In this document: piece by piece, positions 34,088 through 43,515 of the stretch
How the letters are laid out: each line of letters starts with the position of its first letter
Position numbering within the stretch: the stretch's first letter is position 1
The notes under the pieces: generated by a model
The model's input: the letters and a program-made list of their open reading frames with translations, nothing else
Told to the model about the DNA's origin: nothing
Databases searched by the model: none
Program-made: the position numbers and the translations under genes
Origin: an uncultured Winogradskyella sp.
Lineage (GTDB): Bacteria > Bacteroidota > Bacteroidia > Flavobacteriales > Flavobacteriaceae
DNA: 64,000 nt
Direction of reading: 5' to 3'
Assembly (NCBI RefSeq): GCF_947496485.1
Contig: NZ_CANMCZ010000003.1
Location: 310,001-374,000 of the forward strand

Positions 34088-35291
34088 AAATGCACTTACA
34101 ACATTAGTTGTATTATTAGTCTTGGCGAGCACATCTTGTCAAGAACGTTATCCAGATTTAGAAGATGGTATTTATGCCGAATTTGTAACCAATAAAGGTA
34201 CAATGGTTGCAAAATTATTTTATGATAAAGTTCCTGTAACTGTTGCCAATTTTGTAGCATTAGCTGAAGGTAATCATCCAATGGCTGAAGAAAAGTTTCA
34301 AGGAAAACCATTCTATGACAGTGTTACTTTCCATAGAGTAATAGATAAATTTATGATACAAGGTGGAGATCCAACTGCTAGCGGTAGTGGTACACCTGGA
34401 TATAGATTTGCTGCCGATTTTAGTCCAGAACTAAGACATAATAAACCAGGCATACTATCTATGGCAAATAGTGGAGGTATTAATACTAATGGTAGTCAAT
34501 TTTTTATAATGGAAGTGCCTTGGCCAAGCTTAGATGCATTTGATGCACAAGGCAACATGAAGCCCTGTGATCAGCCGAGAGTAAGTTGTCACTCTGTTTT
34601 TGGTGAGCTTGTAAAAGGTATTGAAGTACAAGATTCCATTTCTAACGTAAAAGTTGTAAACCCAGCAGCCAGAAACCATAAACCTGTAGAAGATGTGGTT
34701 ATCACAAAATTAAATATTATAAGAAAAGGAAAAGCTGCTAAATCTTTTGATGCGCCAAAGGTGTTTAGTGAAGAAATGCCGAAAGTAGAGGAGAATATTA
34801 GAAAAAATAAAGAAGAGGCACAAAAAGCGGTTAAGGCAAAAGCTGATCTTGCCAAACAAGAATGGTTGAAAAGTAATACAGAACTAACTGGACGCCGCAT
34901 AGAATCACCAACAGGTATGGCTATGATTTTCACAAACGAAAGTAATGGTGTTACTCCTAAATCTACTGACAGAGTAAATATTGATTGTGCTGGTTATTTT
35001 GAAGATGGCACGTTATTTTGGACTACTTGGAAAGAGATAGCTCAGAAAAATGGTAAATATGATGAAAGACAAGAACAACAAGGAGGTTATGCTCCTTTTG
35101 ATATGCCATATAATGAAACCGCAACTTTAGTACCTGGTTTTAGGGAAGCTATGCTGAATATGAAAATTGGAGATAAAGCTCGTGTGTTTATTCCTTACTA
35201 TTTAGGTTATGGAGAAAGTGGAAGACAACCATTAATTCCTGGTAATACTAACCTTGTATTTGATATTCAACTTACAAGTATTAAAAAATAA
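34080..35291 (+). CDS. Exported cyclophilin-FKBP fusion lipoprotein
   Basis: A 403-residue lipoprotein (signal ends STSCQE, Cys 20) containing both major isomerase folds. A cyclophilin domain (about 28-215) has FHRVIDKFMIQGGDPT, NGSQFFIMEVPWPSLDAFD and VFGELVKGIE. A helical Lys/Ala/Glu-rich linker (about 225-275) follows, then an FKBP domain (about 295-402) with VPGFREAMLNMKIGDKARVF and YGESGRQPLIPGNTNLVFDI. Active-site-like residues appear in both. Dual-family isomerases are rare overall but known in some flavobacteria. Overlap with gldI suggests joint envelope protein folding. The terminator is 16 bp downstream. Confidence 0.92.
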   Translation: MIKNALTTLVVLLVLASTSCQERYPDLEDGIYAEFVTNKGTMVAKLFYDKVPVTVANFVALAEGNHPMAEEKFQGKPFYDSVTFHRVIDKFMIQGGDPTASGSGTPGYRFAADFSPELRHNKPGILSMANSGGINTNGSQFFIMEVPWPSLDAFDAQGNMKPCDQPRVSCHSVFGELVKGIEVQDSISNVKVVNPAARNHKPVEDVVITKLNIIRKGKAAKSFDAPKVFSEEMPKVEENIRKNKEEAQKAVKAKADLAKQEWLKSNTELTGRRIESPTGMAMIFTNESNGVTPKSTDRVNIDCAGYFEDGTLFWTTWKEIAQKNGKYDERQEQQGGYAPFDMPYNETATLVPGFREAMLNMKIGDKARVFIPYYLGYGESGRQPLIPGNTNLVFDIQLTSIKK

Positions 35292-35307
35292 AAATATAAT
35301 TTCATAA

Positions 35308-35340
35308 ACATAAAAAGCAGCCTATGGCTGCTTTTTATGT
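35308..35340. terminator. Bidirectional intrinsic terminator
   Basis: Perfect 15-bp arms at 35308-35322 and 35326-35340 (AAAAAGCAGCC/GGCTGCTTTTT core) with loop TAT, between convergent genes. Confidence 0.92.
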
Positions 35341-35351
35341 TATATAATGAA

Positions 35352-36815
35352 TTAAGCTTTAGGGATATTTTTTAATATTTCTAAAACAAATTCCCAATAC
35401 TTTTTTGCTGAAGAAATCTGAGCACGTTCATCTGGTGAATGTGCTCCTTTAATATTTGGTCCAAAACTAATCATATCCATATCAGGATAGTTCTGTCCAA
35501 GAATTCCACATTCTAAACCTGCATGACAAGCTGCTACGTGAGGCTTTTCGCCATTATTCAATCGCTCATAAATAGGCACCATTACTTTTAAAATAGCAGA
35601 ATCCATATTTGGTGCCCAACCCGGATAATCACCTGAGAATTCAACCTCGCAACCTGTCAGCTCAAAAGTTGCGCGCAAAGTATTAGCTAAATCTAGTTTA
35701 GAACTTTCAACGGAACTACGTGTTAAGCAACCAACTTTAATATGACCATCTTTTACAATAACTCTCGCAATATTGTTGGATGTTTCAACCAAATCTTTAA
35801 TATCTGGACTCATTCTATACACACCATTACAAGCTGCATACAACGCTCTTGTAATACCTTCCTGCACGCCTAAATCCATTATTTTACTTGGAGTATCTGT
35901 TTTTGAAACTATAATTTCCAATTCAGGCTCCATAGTTTTAAATTCAGTTTTAATAGTTGAGGCTAGTGTTTTCATTTCAGCTTCAAAGGCTTCTTCATGC
36001 ACAGCATCAATAACAACAGTTGCATTGCTTTCTCTAGGTATGGCATTTCTTAAGCTTCCTCCATCAATCTCTGATATACGCAATCCAAAATTTTCGAAAC
36101 CATCAAATAATAAACGATTCATTATTTTATTTGCATTTCCTAGCCCTTCATGGATTTGCATACCAGAATGGCCACCTTGCAAACCTTTTACAGTTATTGA
36201 ATAGCCGATCTTAAATTCAGGTGTTTCTTCCTCTTTATATCCGCGCGTAGCAGTAACATCTACTCCACCAGCACAACCTACTCCAATTTCATCATCTTCT
36301 TCTGTATCTAAGTTTAAGAGAATCTTACCTTTAAGTAACCCTCCTTTTAGACCCATAGCACCTGTCATCCCTGTTTCTTCGTCAATAGTAAATAAAGCTT
36401 CAAGAGCAGGATGCGCAATCGTATCGCTTTCTAAAACAGCCATAATTGTTGCCACACCAAGACCATTGTCAGCACCAAGAGTTGTTCCTTTTGCTTTTAC
36501 CCAGTCATCTTCAATATACATTTCTATGCCTTGTGTATCAAAATCGAAAACCGTATCATTATTCTTTTGATGTACCATATCTAAATGCGATTGCATAACA
36601 ATAGATTTACGGTCTTCCATACCTTTAGTTGCTGGCTTACGAATAATGACATTACCAACCTCATCTTCTATAGTTTCTAAACCTAGTTTTTCACCAAAGT
36701 CTTTCATGAATTGAATCACACGTTCTTCCTTTTTAGAAGGTCGAGGCACAGCATTTAAATCTGCAAAATTATTCCATAATTCTTTTGGTTCTAAGGCTCT
36801 AATTTCTGAACTCAT
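35352..36815 (-). CDS. pepD: Aminoacyl-histidine dipeptidase PepD (M20)
   Basis: A 487-residue di-zinc peptidase releasing histidine and other residues from dipeptides. Motifs: MQSHLDMVHQ (first metal histidine), TLGADNGLGVA (bridging Asp), TIDEETGMTGA (catalytic Glu pair), DTEEDDEIGVGCAGG, and a C-terminal CHAGLECGIL and SFGPNIKGAHSPDE (last metal histidine). Length matches E. coli PepD. It has no signal peptide, so it is cytoplasmic. Its own promoter is likely at 36836-36843. Confidence 0.95.
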   Translation of the reverse strand: MSSEIRALEPKELWNNFADLNAVPRPSKKEERVIQFMKDFGEKLGLETIEDEVGNVIIRKPATKGMEDRKSIVMQSHLDMVHQKNNDTVFDFDTQGIEMYIEDDWVKAKGTTLGADNGLGVATIMAVLESDTIAHPALEALFTIDEETGMTGAMGLKGGLLKGKILLNLDTEEDDEIGVGCAGGVDVTATRGYKEEETPEFKIGYSITVKGLQGGHSGMQIHEGLGNANKIMNRLLFDGFENFGLRISEIDGGSLRNAIPRESNATVVIDAVHEEAFEAEMKTLASTIKTEFKTMEPELEIIVSKTDTPSKIMDLGVQEGITRALYAACNGVYRMSPDIKDLVETSNNIARVIVKDGHIKVGCLTRSSVESSKLDLANTLRATFELTGCEVEFSGDYPGWAPNMDSAILKVMVPIYERLNNGEKPHVAACHAGLECGILGQNYPDMDMISFGPNIKGAHSPDERAQISSAKKYWEFVLEILKNIPKA

Positions 36816-36835
36816 ATATCTTTATTTTGTTATTG

Positions 36836-36843
36836 CAAATTTA
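36836..36843 (-). promoter_or_regulatory. Candidate pepD -7 box
   Basis: The reverse strand reads TAAATTTG (full TAnnTTTG match) 20 bp before the pepD start, the usual distance in this window. No convincing -33 box. Confidence 0.42.
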
Positions 36844-36867
36844 CAAAATACTAGCTACTATTTTTTA

Positions 36868-36893
36868 TCATTCTAAACTTGTTTCAGAATCTC
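36868..36893. repeat. Half copy of a dispersed flavobacterial palindrome
   Basis: TCATTCTAAACTTGTTTCAG then AATCTC matches, with one main mismatch, one arm of the inverted repeat at 42478-42543. The second arm is absent. It lies between divergent genes. Confidence 0.5.
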
Positions 36894-36911
36894 TTTTCTT
36901 ATTTTTGAAAC

Positions 36912-37979
36912 ATGCGTATAAACAAAAAGCTAGGTCTTGTTATTTTTCTTGGAGTTCAAATTATTGCCATTGCAATATTGAAAAATTACCCTGAGTTTGT
37001 TGAACAATTCTATAGTAATGGAATTTACGTTTTCTTATCTAAACTAATGCGTTATGTTTTTGGATGGCTACCGTTTTCTGTTGGTGATGTTTTTTACACT
37101 TTAGCTAGTATTTATCTTATCAGATGGTTTTTTATAAACCGAAAACGCGTTGTTAAAGACACTTTAAATTGGTTATTAGATATTGGTGCAACATTATCAG
37201 TTGTATATTTTGCCTTTCATATACTTTGGGCTTTTAACTATTACAGGCAACCACTTTATAAATCATTAAATATTGAAGCTGAATACTCTACTGAACAATT
37301 ACTTTCATTTACAGAAAAACTTATAGCAAAATCGAATATAATTCATAATAAACTTGCCCAAAATGATACTGTAAAAGTTGAATTCCCATTCACAAAATCT
37401 GAAATTTTTGATAAAGTAAAAAACGGTTACGAGATACTTTCAGTAGAATATCCCCATTTGGATTATCAACCAAAAAGTATTAAAAAATCCATTTACAGTA
37501 TTCCATTAACCTATATGGGATTTTCAGGTTATTTGAATCCATTTACTAATGAAGCGCAGGTTGATGCTTTAATTCCCACTTACAAGTTCCCAACAACATC
37601 ATGTCATGAAGTTGCTCATCAGTTAGGTTATGCTGCAGAAAATGAAGCTAATTTTATTGGAAGTTTAGCTGCTATACATAACGAAGATATTTATTTTAAA
37701 TACTCAGGTTACACGTTTGCGCTCAGACATAGTTTAGCCGAATTATATAAGAGAGATTCGGAAGCGTATTATAAAATACTAGAAACCGTAAATAAAGGGA
37801 TTATTAAAAACTACCTAGAAGTTCAGGATTTTTGGATGGCTTACAGAAACCCTTTAGAGCCTGTTTTTAAAAAAACATTTGATAATTTTCTAAAGGCAAA
37901 TAATCAATCTAACGGAATGAAAAGTTATAATTATGTGGTGGCACTTTATGTCAATTATTATCAGGATAAAGAACTGTGA
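36912..37979 (+). CDS. DUF3810 membrane protein with HExxH motif
   Basis: A 355-residue protein. Three N-terminal membrane segments (about 5-25, 43-65, 90-110) are followed by an extracytoplasmic domain containing TTSCHEVAHQLGYAAENEAN (about 230-250). This HExxH motif plus a downstream Glu is of zincin metalloprotease type. The family is known as DUF3810; protease activity is expected from the motif but not established. The rest of the domain (YSIPLTYMGFSGYLNPFTNEA) is typical of the family. Confidence 0.85.
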   Translation: MRINKKLGLVIFLGVQIIAIAILKNYPEFVEQFYSNGIYVFLSKLMRYVFGWLPFSVGDVFYTLASIYLIRWFFINRKRVVKDTLNWLLDIGATLSVVYFAFHILWAFNYYRQPLYKSLNIEAEYSTEQLLSFTEKLIAKSNIIHNKLAQNDTVKVEFPFTKSEIFDKVKNGYEILSVEYPHLDYQPKSIKKSIYSIPLTYMGFSGYLNPFTNEAQVDALIPTYKFPTTSCHEVAHQLGYAAENEANFIGSLAAIHNEDIYFKYSGYTFALRHSLAELYKRDSEAYYKILETVNKGIIKNYLEVQDFWMAYRNPLEPVFKKTFDNFLKANNQSNGMKSYNYVVALYVNYYQDKEL

Positions 37980-37990
37980 ATATATCATAA

Positions 37991-38048
37991 TCTCAGGTTG
38001 AGCGCAGTCTAAACCTATAATATGATAGACTTTTCGACTTTAGTGAGA
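37991..38048. repeat. Degenerate dispersed palindromic repeat
   Basis: TCAGGTTGAGCGCAGTCTAA and, facing it, GACTTTTCGACTTTAGTGAG look like decayed arms of the common flavobacterial intergenic repeat (pattern CAGGTTGAGCGCAGTCGAAA, recalled, not searched). It lies in the 168-bp gap before the amidohydrolase gene. Confidence 0.4.
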
Positions 38049-38147
38049 TGGCATACCGTTAATCTTGAAACGTTAAAATATTCAAATTAAATTCTTCTTA
38101 GAGCTATAATTCCTATCTTTAAGAAGTTAATTAACCAATCCAATTTT

Positions 38148-41111
38148 ATGATAAAATTACATTTACGGCTGCTCATTTTTATGTGCAGTTTTTCGCTATT
38201 CGCGCAAGATTACTTTCCTAGTAATTCTGGAGTCAAATCGAAAAATTCAAATTACACAGCATTCACAAATGCTACGATTCATGTTTCACCAACCGAAGTT
38301 ATAGAAAACGGAACCCTCTTAATCAAAGAAGGGAAAGTTGTTGGTGTTGGAAATTCTGTAAATATTCCGAAGAATACAACAAAAGTTGACCTTTCTGGTA
38401 AAAGTATTTACCCATCATTTATTGATATGTACACCACATTTGGTGTAAAAAAACCTAAACGAGGTGGAAATGGACCACAATACGGAGCAAGTCGCAGTGG
38501 TTTTTATTGGAATGACCATATCATGCCAGAACAAGATGTGATGGCTAGTTTTAAATATGATTCTAAATCAGCTTCCGAAATGCACAAACTAGGTTTTGGA
38601 GTTGTCAATACACATATGCCAGATGGTATTGTTCGTGGAACAGGAGCTTTGATTGCACTCAATAATAATGCTGATAATTCAATGCGAGTTGTAGATGGCG
38701 AATCTTCTCAACAGTTATCATTTAGCAAAAGTGTTACATCACGTCAAAGATATCCATCTTCTATTATGGGAAGCATGGCATTACTGCGCCAAATGTATAA
38801 TGATGCAAAATGGTATAGCGGAGGAAATGTTGATACGAAAGATTTATCATTAGAAGCTTTAAATAAGAATAAAAATCTCATCCAAATTTTTGAAGCTGGT
38901 AGTAGAGCAAATCTATTACGCGCTGATAAGGTTGGTGATGCTTTTAATATTCAATATACCATCGTTGGTGGTGGTGACGAATACGAACGTATCAATGAAG
39001 TTAAAAAAACCAACGCAACAATTATTCTACCTATAAACTTTCAACTGGCTTATGATGTTGATAACCCTTTTTTAGCAAGTACATTATCTCTAAGCGATAT
39101 GCGTTCATGGAATCAAGAACCACACAACCCAAAAATACTAGCAGAAAACGGAATTAATTTCGCATTAACGACTCATGGTTTAAAGTCTAAAAAATCCTTT
39201 AAATCTAACTTAATGAAAGCTATTGAAAGTGGACTTTCAAAACAAAAAGCCTTAGAGGCATTAACAACAATTCCTGCTAAACTATTAGGAAAATCAGACA
39301 TTTTAGGAACATTAAAAACGGGAAGTTATGCCAATTTTTTGATTACTGATGGAGATATTTTTAAGGAGAAAACTAAGCTCTACGAAAACTGGGTTCAAGG
39401 TACACCTCATGTTATTACAGATATGGATACTAAAGATATTGATGGTGATTACACATTTAAATTAGCTGGTGATAATTATAAACTTTCAATATCAGGAAGT
39501 ACAGATAAACCTAAAGCAAAATTAGAATCTGGAGATAAAAGCTTAGGTACTAAAATGAGTTATAAAAATGATTGGATCAACCTCACATTTAAAACCGCAG
39601 ACAGTACTAAAAAAGAGTATATAAGAATTGCTGCTCATACAGGCAGTGGAAAAAGTTTAAATGGTAAAGCCACATTACCAAATGGTAACGACTTATCTTT
39701 TTATGCTAACAAGGAACCAGAAATATTAGAAACTAAATCTGGTGTTGATGGAAAAGTTAAAATTCCACCAACAATGAAACCAGTAACTTATCCGAATATG
39801 GCTTATGGATTTACAGAAAAACCTAAATCAGAAACTTTACTGTTTAAGAATGCCACAGTTTGGACAAACGAAATAGATGGCATTTTGGTGAATACAGATG
39901 TCCTGATTAAAGACGGAAAAATTTCAAAAATTGGAAAAGATTTATCAGATAGAAATGCAAAAGTAATTGATGCTTCAGGTAAACATATCACTGCTGGCAT
40001 TATTGACGAACATTCACATATTGCCGCAGCATCAATAAACGAAGGCGGTCAAAACTCTTCTGCAGAAGTAACTATTGAAGATGTCATAGATGATGAAGAT
40101 ATCGATGTTTATAGAAATTTAGCTGGTGGTGTAACTTCAATTCAGATTTTGCATGGCTCGGCAAATCCAATTGGTGGTCGTTCTGCCATTATAAAATTAA
40201 AATGGGGTGCATCTGCGGATGATTTGATTTATGATAATTCTCCAAAATTTATCAAGTTTGCTTTGGGTGAAAACGTTAAGCAATCACGTAGTAGTACTAA
40301 TTCACGTTTCCCACAATCGAGAATGGGAGTTGAGCAAGTTTACATGGACTACTTTAGTAGAGCCAAAGCTTATGACCAACTTAAGAAAAGTGGAAAGCCT
40401 TATCGTAAAGATGCCGAAATGGAAGTCTTGGTTGAAATTCTGAATAAAGAGCGCTTTATTTCGTGTCATTCATATGTACAGAGTGAAATTAATATGTTGA
40501 TGAAAGTTGCAGAGAGATTCAATTTTAACATTAATACGTTTACTCACATTCTTGAAGGTTATAAGGTTGCGGACAAAATGAAGGAACACGGAGTTGGAGG
40601 TTCAACTTTTAGTGATTGGTGGGCTTATAAGTATGAAGTTAATGATGCGATTCCTTTTAATGCAGCTATTATGCATAATGCTGGTGTAACTGTTGCTATT
40701 AATAGTGATGATGCAGAAATGTCTCGTCGTATAAACCAAGAAGCTGCAAAATCTGTAAAGTATGGTGGTATTAGCGAAGAAGAAGCATGGAAGTTTGTGA
40801 CTTTAAATCCAGCAAAATTATTGCACTTAGATGACAGAGTTGGCAGTCTTAAAGTAGGTAAAGATGCTGATGTGGTGTTATGGTCGGATCATCCATTATC
40901 TGTTTATGCTAAAGCTGAAAAAACCATTATTGAAGGGGTTACTTATTTCGATTTAGCTAGGGACAAACAAATGCGAGAAGCTATTATGGAAGAAAAAAGT
41001 GAACTTATAAATTTGATGCTTCAAGACAAAAACAAAGGCTTAAAAACACAGCCTGTTAAGAAAAAAGAAAAAGAACTGTTGCACTGCGACTCAATAGATT
41101 TACACAACTAA
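38148..41111 (+). CDS. Exported two-domain amidohydrolase-like protein
   Basis: A 987-residue protein with a signal peptide (about 1-20). It is a tandem of two imidazolonepropionase-like amidohydrolase units. The first (about 38-430) keeps the fold landmarks (ALTTIPAKLLGKSDILGTLKTGSYANFL) but has IDMYTTFG (92-99) where the metal-binding HxH should be. The second (about 565-960) has the intact HSH (622-624) in GIIDEHSHIAA, later histidines (FISCHSYVQ; TFTHILEG) and the catalytic Asp region AINSDDAEMSRR. Only the second unit should bind metal. Substrate unknown. It is 11 bp upstream of a related gene. Confidence 0.87.
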   Translation: MIKLHLRLLIFMCSFSLFAQDYFPSNSGVKSKNSNYTAFTNATIHVSPTEVIENGTLLIKEGKVVGVGNSVNIPKNTTKVDLSGKSIYPSFIDMYTTFGVKKPKRGGNGPQYGASRSGFYWNDHIMPEQDVMASFKYDSKSASEMHKLGFGVVNTHMPDGIVRGTGALIALNNNADNSMRVVDGESSQQLSFSKSVTSRQRYPSSIMGSMALLRQMYNDAKWYSGGNVDTKDLSLEALNKNKNLIQIFEAGSRANLLRADKVGDAFNIQYTIVGGGDEYERINEVKKTNATIILPINFQLAYDVDNPFLASTLSLSDMRSWNQEPHNPKILAENGINFALTTHGLKSKKSFKSNLMKAIESGLSKQKALEALTTIPAKLLGKSDILGTLKTGSYANFLITDGDIFKEKTKLYENWVQGTPHVITDMDTKDIDGDYTFKLAGDNYKLSISGSTDKPKAKLESGDKSLGTKMSYKNDWINLTFKTADSTKKEYIRIAAHTGSGKSLNGKATLPNGNDLSFYANKEPEILETKSGVDGKVKIPPTMKPVTYPNMAYGFTEKPKSETLLFKNATVWTNEIDGILVNTDVLIKDGKISKIGKDLSDRNAKVIDASGKHITAGIIDEHSHIAAASINEGGQNSSAEVTIEDVIDDEDIDVYRNLAGGVTSIQILHGSANPIGGRSAIIKLKWGASADDLIYDNSPKFIKFALGENVKQSRSSTNSRFPQSRMGVEQVYMDYFSRAKAYDQLKKSGKPYRKDAEMEVLVEILNKERFISCHSYVQSEINMLMKVAERFNFNINTFTHILEGYKVADKMKEHGVGGSTFSDWWAYKYEVNDAIPFNAAIMHNAGVTVAINSDDAEMSRRINQEAAKSVKYGGISEEEAWKFVTLNPAKLLHLDDRVGSLKVGKDADVVLWSDHPLSVYAKAEKTIIEGVTYFDLARDKQMREAIMEEKSELINLMLQDKNKGLKTQPVKKKEKELLHCDSIDLHN

Positions 41112-41122
41112 AATATTTAGAC

Positions 41123-42433
41123 ATGAAAACATTAAATAAAATATATAGCCTAATATTTCTATTGTGTTTAACATTAGGATTTGCACAACAAACACCTGCA
41201 CCAAAGCAAACCAAAGATTTTGCTATTGTTGGTGCTACTGCTCATATTGGTAATGGAACTGTTATTGAAAACAGTACTATAATTGTAAGTGATGGAAAAA
41301 TAATTACTATAGGACCAGAAGCTTCTACTCCAGTGACCAAACAAGCAATGGATATCATTGATGCCAAAGGCAAACATGTTTATCCAGGATTTATTGTTTC
41401 TAATGGCACCTTAGGTTTAGTAGAAGTCGATGCTGTAAAAGCCTCAAATGACCTTTCAGAATTAGGAACTTTTAATCCCCATATTAGAAGTATTATTGCT
41501 TATAATGCCGAATCAAAAATTGTAGAATCTATGCGTCCAAATGGTGTTCTCCTTGGGCAAGTTGTACCAAGAGGTGGACGTATATCTGGCACATCGTCTA
41601 TTGTTCAATATGATGCCTGGAACTGGGAAGATGCTGCTATTAAGACAGATGATGGTATTCATATCAATTGGCCAAGTAGTTTTAGTCGTGGACGTTGGTG
41701 GTTAGGAGAAGATCCTGGATTAAAACCTAATAAGAACTATGATAAACAAGTTAAAGAATTAGTAGATTATATGAATGAATCTAAGAGCTATAACAAAGGT
41801 GGTAAAGATGAAAGTCATTTACCATTTGAAGCCTTAGCAGGATTATTTGATGGATCAAAGCGTTTATACATCAATGTCGATGATGAAAAAGGGATTACTG
41901 ATGCTGTCAATTTTGCAAAAGAACAAGGCATTAATAATATTACCATTGTTGGTGCTTACCAAGCTGGGAATCTTACTAATTTCTTAAAGCAAAACAATGT
42001 GTCAGTATTTTTAAGACGCGTACATACTAGGCCAGAGATGGAAGACGATGATTACGATTTACCGTTCAAGCTAGCTAAAAAACTAGTTGATGCTGGTATT
42101 TTAGTGTCGCTAGAGCCAAGTGGACAAATGGAGCGTATGAACTCTCGTAACCTTCCTTTTTATGCCGGTACAACAGTTGCTCATGGTCTAACTAAAGAAC
42201 AAGCATTACAGTTAATTACCGAAAATGCTGCCAAAATTATGGGCATTGATGATTTGTACGGAACTTTAGAAGTTGGTAAAAGTGCTACACTTTTCATCAG
42301 CGAAGGAGATGCCTTAGATATGCGTACCAATCAATTATCACATGCTTTTATTGATGGTAGAAACCTGAGTTTAGAAACACATCAAACTGAACTTTGGAAA
42401 CGGTATTCTGAAAAGTATAATCAGCAAGATTAA
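41123..42433 (+). CDS. Exported amidohydrolase-like protein lacking metal ligands
   Basis: A 436-residue protein with a signal peptide (about 1-21). The amidohydrolase landmarks are present (VIENSTIIVSDGKIITIGPE; GKHVYPGFIV; LQLITENAAKIMGIDDLYGTLEVGKSATLFI). After YPGFI comes VSNGTLGLVE instead of DxHxH, so the first metal-binding motif is missing, as in the first half of the neighbouring protein. It may be a non-catalytic partner of that protein. Co-transcribed (11-bp gap), ending at a strong terminator. Confidence 0.85.
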   Translation: MKTLNKIYSLIFLLCLTLGFAQQTPAPKQTKDFAIVGATAHIGNGTVIENSTIIVSDGKIITIGPEASTPVTKQAMDIIDAKGKHVYPGFIVSNGTLGLVEVDAVKASNDLSELGTFNPHIRSIIAYNAESKIVESMRPNGVLLGQVVPRGGRISGTSSIVQYDAWNWEDAAIKTDDGIHINWPSSFSRGRWWLGEDPGLKPNKNYDKQVKELVDYMNESKSYNKGGKDESHLPFEALAGLFDGSKRLYINVDDEKGITDAVNFAKEQGINNITIVGAYQAGNLTNFLKQNNVSVFLRRVHTRPEMEDDDYDLPFKLAKKLVDAGILVSLEPSGQMERMNSRNLPFYAGTTVAHGLTKEQALQLITENAAKIMGIDDLYGTLEVGKSATLFISEGDALDMRTNQLSHAFIDGRNLSLETHQTELWKRYSEKYNQQD

Positions 42434-42435
42434 AA

Positions 42436-42470
42436 TAAAAAAAGCGAGCCAATTGGCTCGCTTTTTTATT
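42436..42470. terminator. Strong intrinsic terminator
   Basis: Self-complementary hairpin AAGCGAGCCAATTGGCTCGC then TTTTTT with long A and T runs, ending the amidohydrolase operon. Confidence 0.93.
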
Positions 42471-42477
42471 CATACTG

Positions 42478-42543
42478 TGTCAATCTGAACTTGTTTCAGA
42501 TTCTTATTTATAGCATAGATTCTGAAATAAATTCAGAATGACA
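42478..42543. repeat. Dispersed palindromic repeat (full copy)
   Basis: Arms 42478-42503 and 42518-42543 (26 bp each, CTGAACTTGTTTCAG against CTGAAATAAATTCAG, outer TGTCA/TGACA) around a 14-bp loop. It is a non-coding mobile-looking palindrome, placed between convergent genes after a terminator. A half copy occurs at 36868-36893. Confidence 0.72.
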
Positions 42544-42553
42544 TTATATAGAC

Positions 42554-43351
42554 TTATTCAATTAGTTTAGCACCTTCTTGCATCATAAATATGTCCTTTT
42601 TTGGAGCATCTTCAGAAAGTGTAACATCTAAAAATTCAACTGTATTTCGTAATTCTATAGGAGTATTGTTTTCATATGTATACCAACTAATACTTTTTGG
42701 TAATACCAAACCATTAATGGTTTGCCAGTCATTGTATCTGATATATTTAAAGTTTTTACTCTTTCCGTCTTTACCAAAAGTCACCGTATAACTCAGCCAT
42801 TCCATTTGTGCAGTTTCAGCATCATAATAAACAACATATTGATCATCTGGTGATACTCCCACTCCAGCCTCGTAAGAAATTAAAATTCCTGGATAGGTTT
42901 TACCTTCAAAAGTCAGTGGTTCTGTATCTTCATATATAATTCCTTGATCACCAACTATAAAGGGCATGGCATAGAAATACATCATCAAACCTTTGTAGAA
43001 TCTCGCATTCCCTTTATATTCATTTCCATCTTTTTCATTCACCCAAAGTTGATTTCCATCATAACCCATTGTGTATGTTGGAGTATCTATAAGTTCTGCT
43101 CTGGTTTTTAAATCTGTGGTCGTCACTTCTTTACCATTTGGTTTTTCCATAGTAAAGGATAGCGTTTGCATTTTATTCCAATTATCTATTCCTCCATGGG
43201 CATCGAATACTTTGGTAATAGATTCTGGATAAATGCTTGTCGTAATATCTTCTTTAGAAAAATCTTCTACAATAGTTGATTCTGTTTTTGATTCATTTTT
43301 ACATGCCGTGATTAAAATTGTAAATAAAAATAACAATGCTATTTTTTTCAT
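42554..43351 (-). CDS. DUF6503 family lipoprotein
   Basis: A 265-residue lipoprotein (MKKIALLFLFTILITACKNE, Cys 17). The mature part begins with a Ser/Thr/Glu linker, then KVFDAHGGIDNWNKMQTLSF and GYDGNQLWVNEKDGNEYKGN, the signature of the DUF6503 family of Bacteroidota, related in shape to LolA/LolB-like half-barrels. Later strands include YVVYYDAETAQMEWLSYTV. The role is unestablished; binding of a lipid or hydrophobic ligand is a guess from the fold. A 164-bp gap upstream shows nothing recognisable. Confidence 0.82.
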   Translation of the reverse strand: MKKIALLFLFTILITACKNESKTESTIVEDFSKEDITTSIYPESITKVFDAHGGIDNWNKMQTLSFTMEKPNGKEVTTTDLKTRAELIDTPTYTMGYDGNQLWVNEKDGNEYKGNARFYKGLMMYFYAMPFIVGDQGIIYEDTEPLTFEGKTYPGILISYEAGVGVSPDDQYVVYYDAETAQMEWLSYTVTFGKDGKSKNFKYIRYNDWQTINGLVLPKSISWYTYENNTPIELRNTVEFLDVTLSEDAPKKDIFMMQEGAKLIE

Positions 43352-43515
43352 AATATGATTTTTTAGTTGATGTTTTTGGACGAAATAAAATAGAACTTAT
43401 TACAAAAGAATGTGAAATAATGAGATTTACGACTTCAAACTTAAAGACTCCTTCAAGACAAATTAACTAAACTACATTAAAACTTTATTCTTAAAATAAC
43501 TGGATTCTTAGAAAA

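Noticed and set aside
35773..36204. 143-codon forward frame opposite pepD
   Set aside because: It lies entirely inside pepD, whose motifs are complete; the frame has no recognisable domain.
36900..36907. TATTTTTG as the DUF3810 promoter
   Set aside because: A good -7 match with CTTG 18 bp upstream, but it ends four bases before the ATG, unlike the roughly 20-bp distance elsewhere. Kept only as a remark under the repeats.
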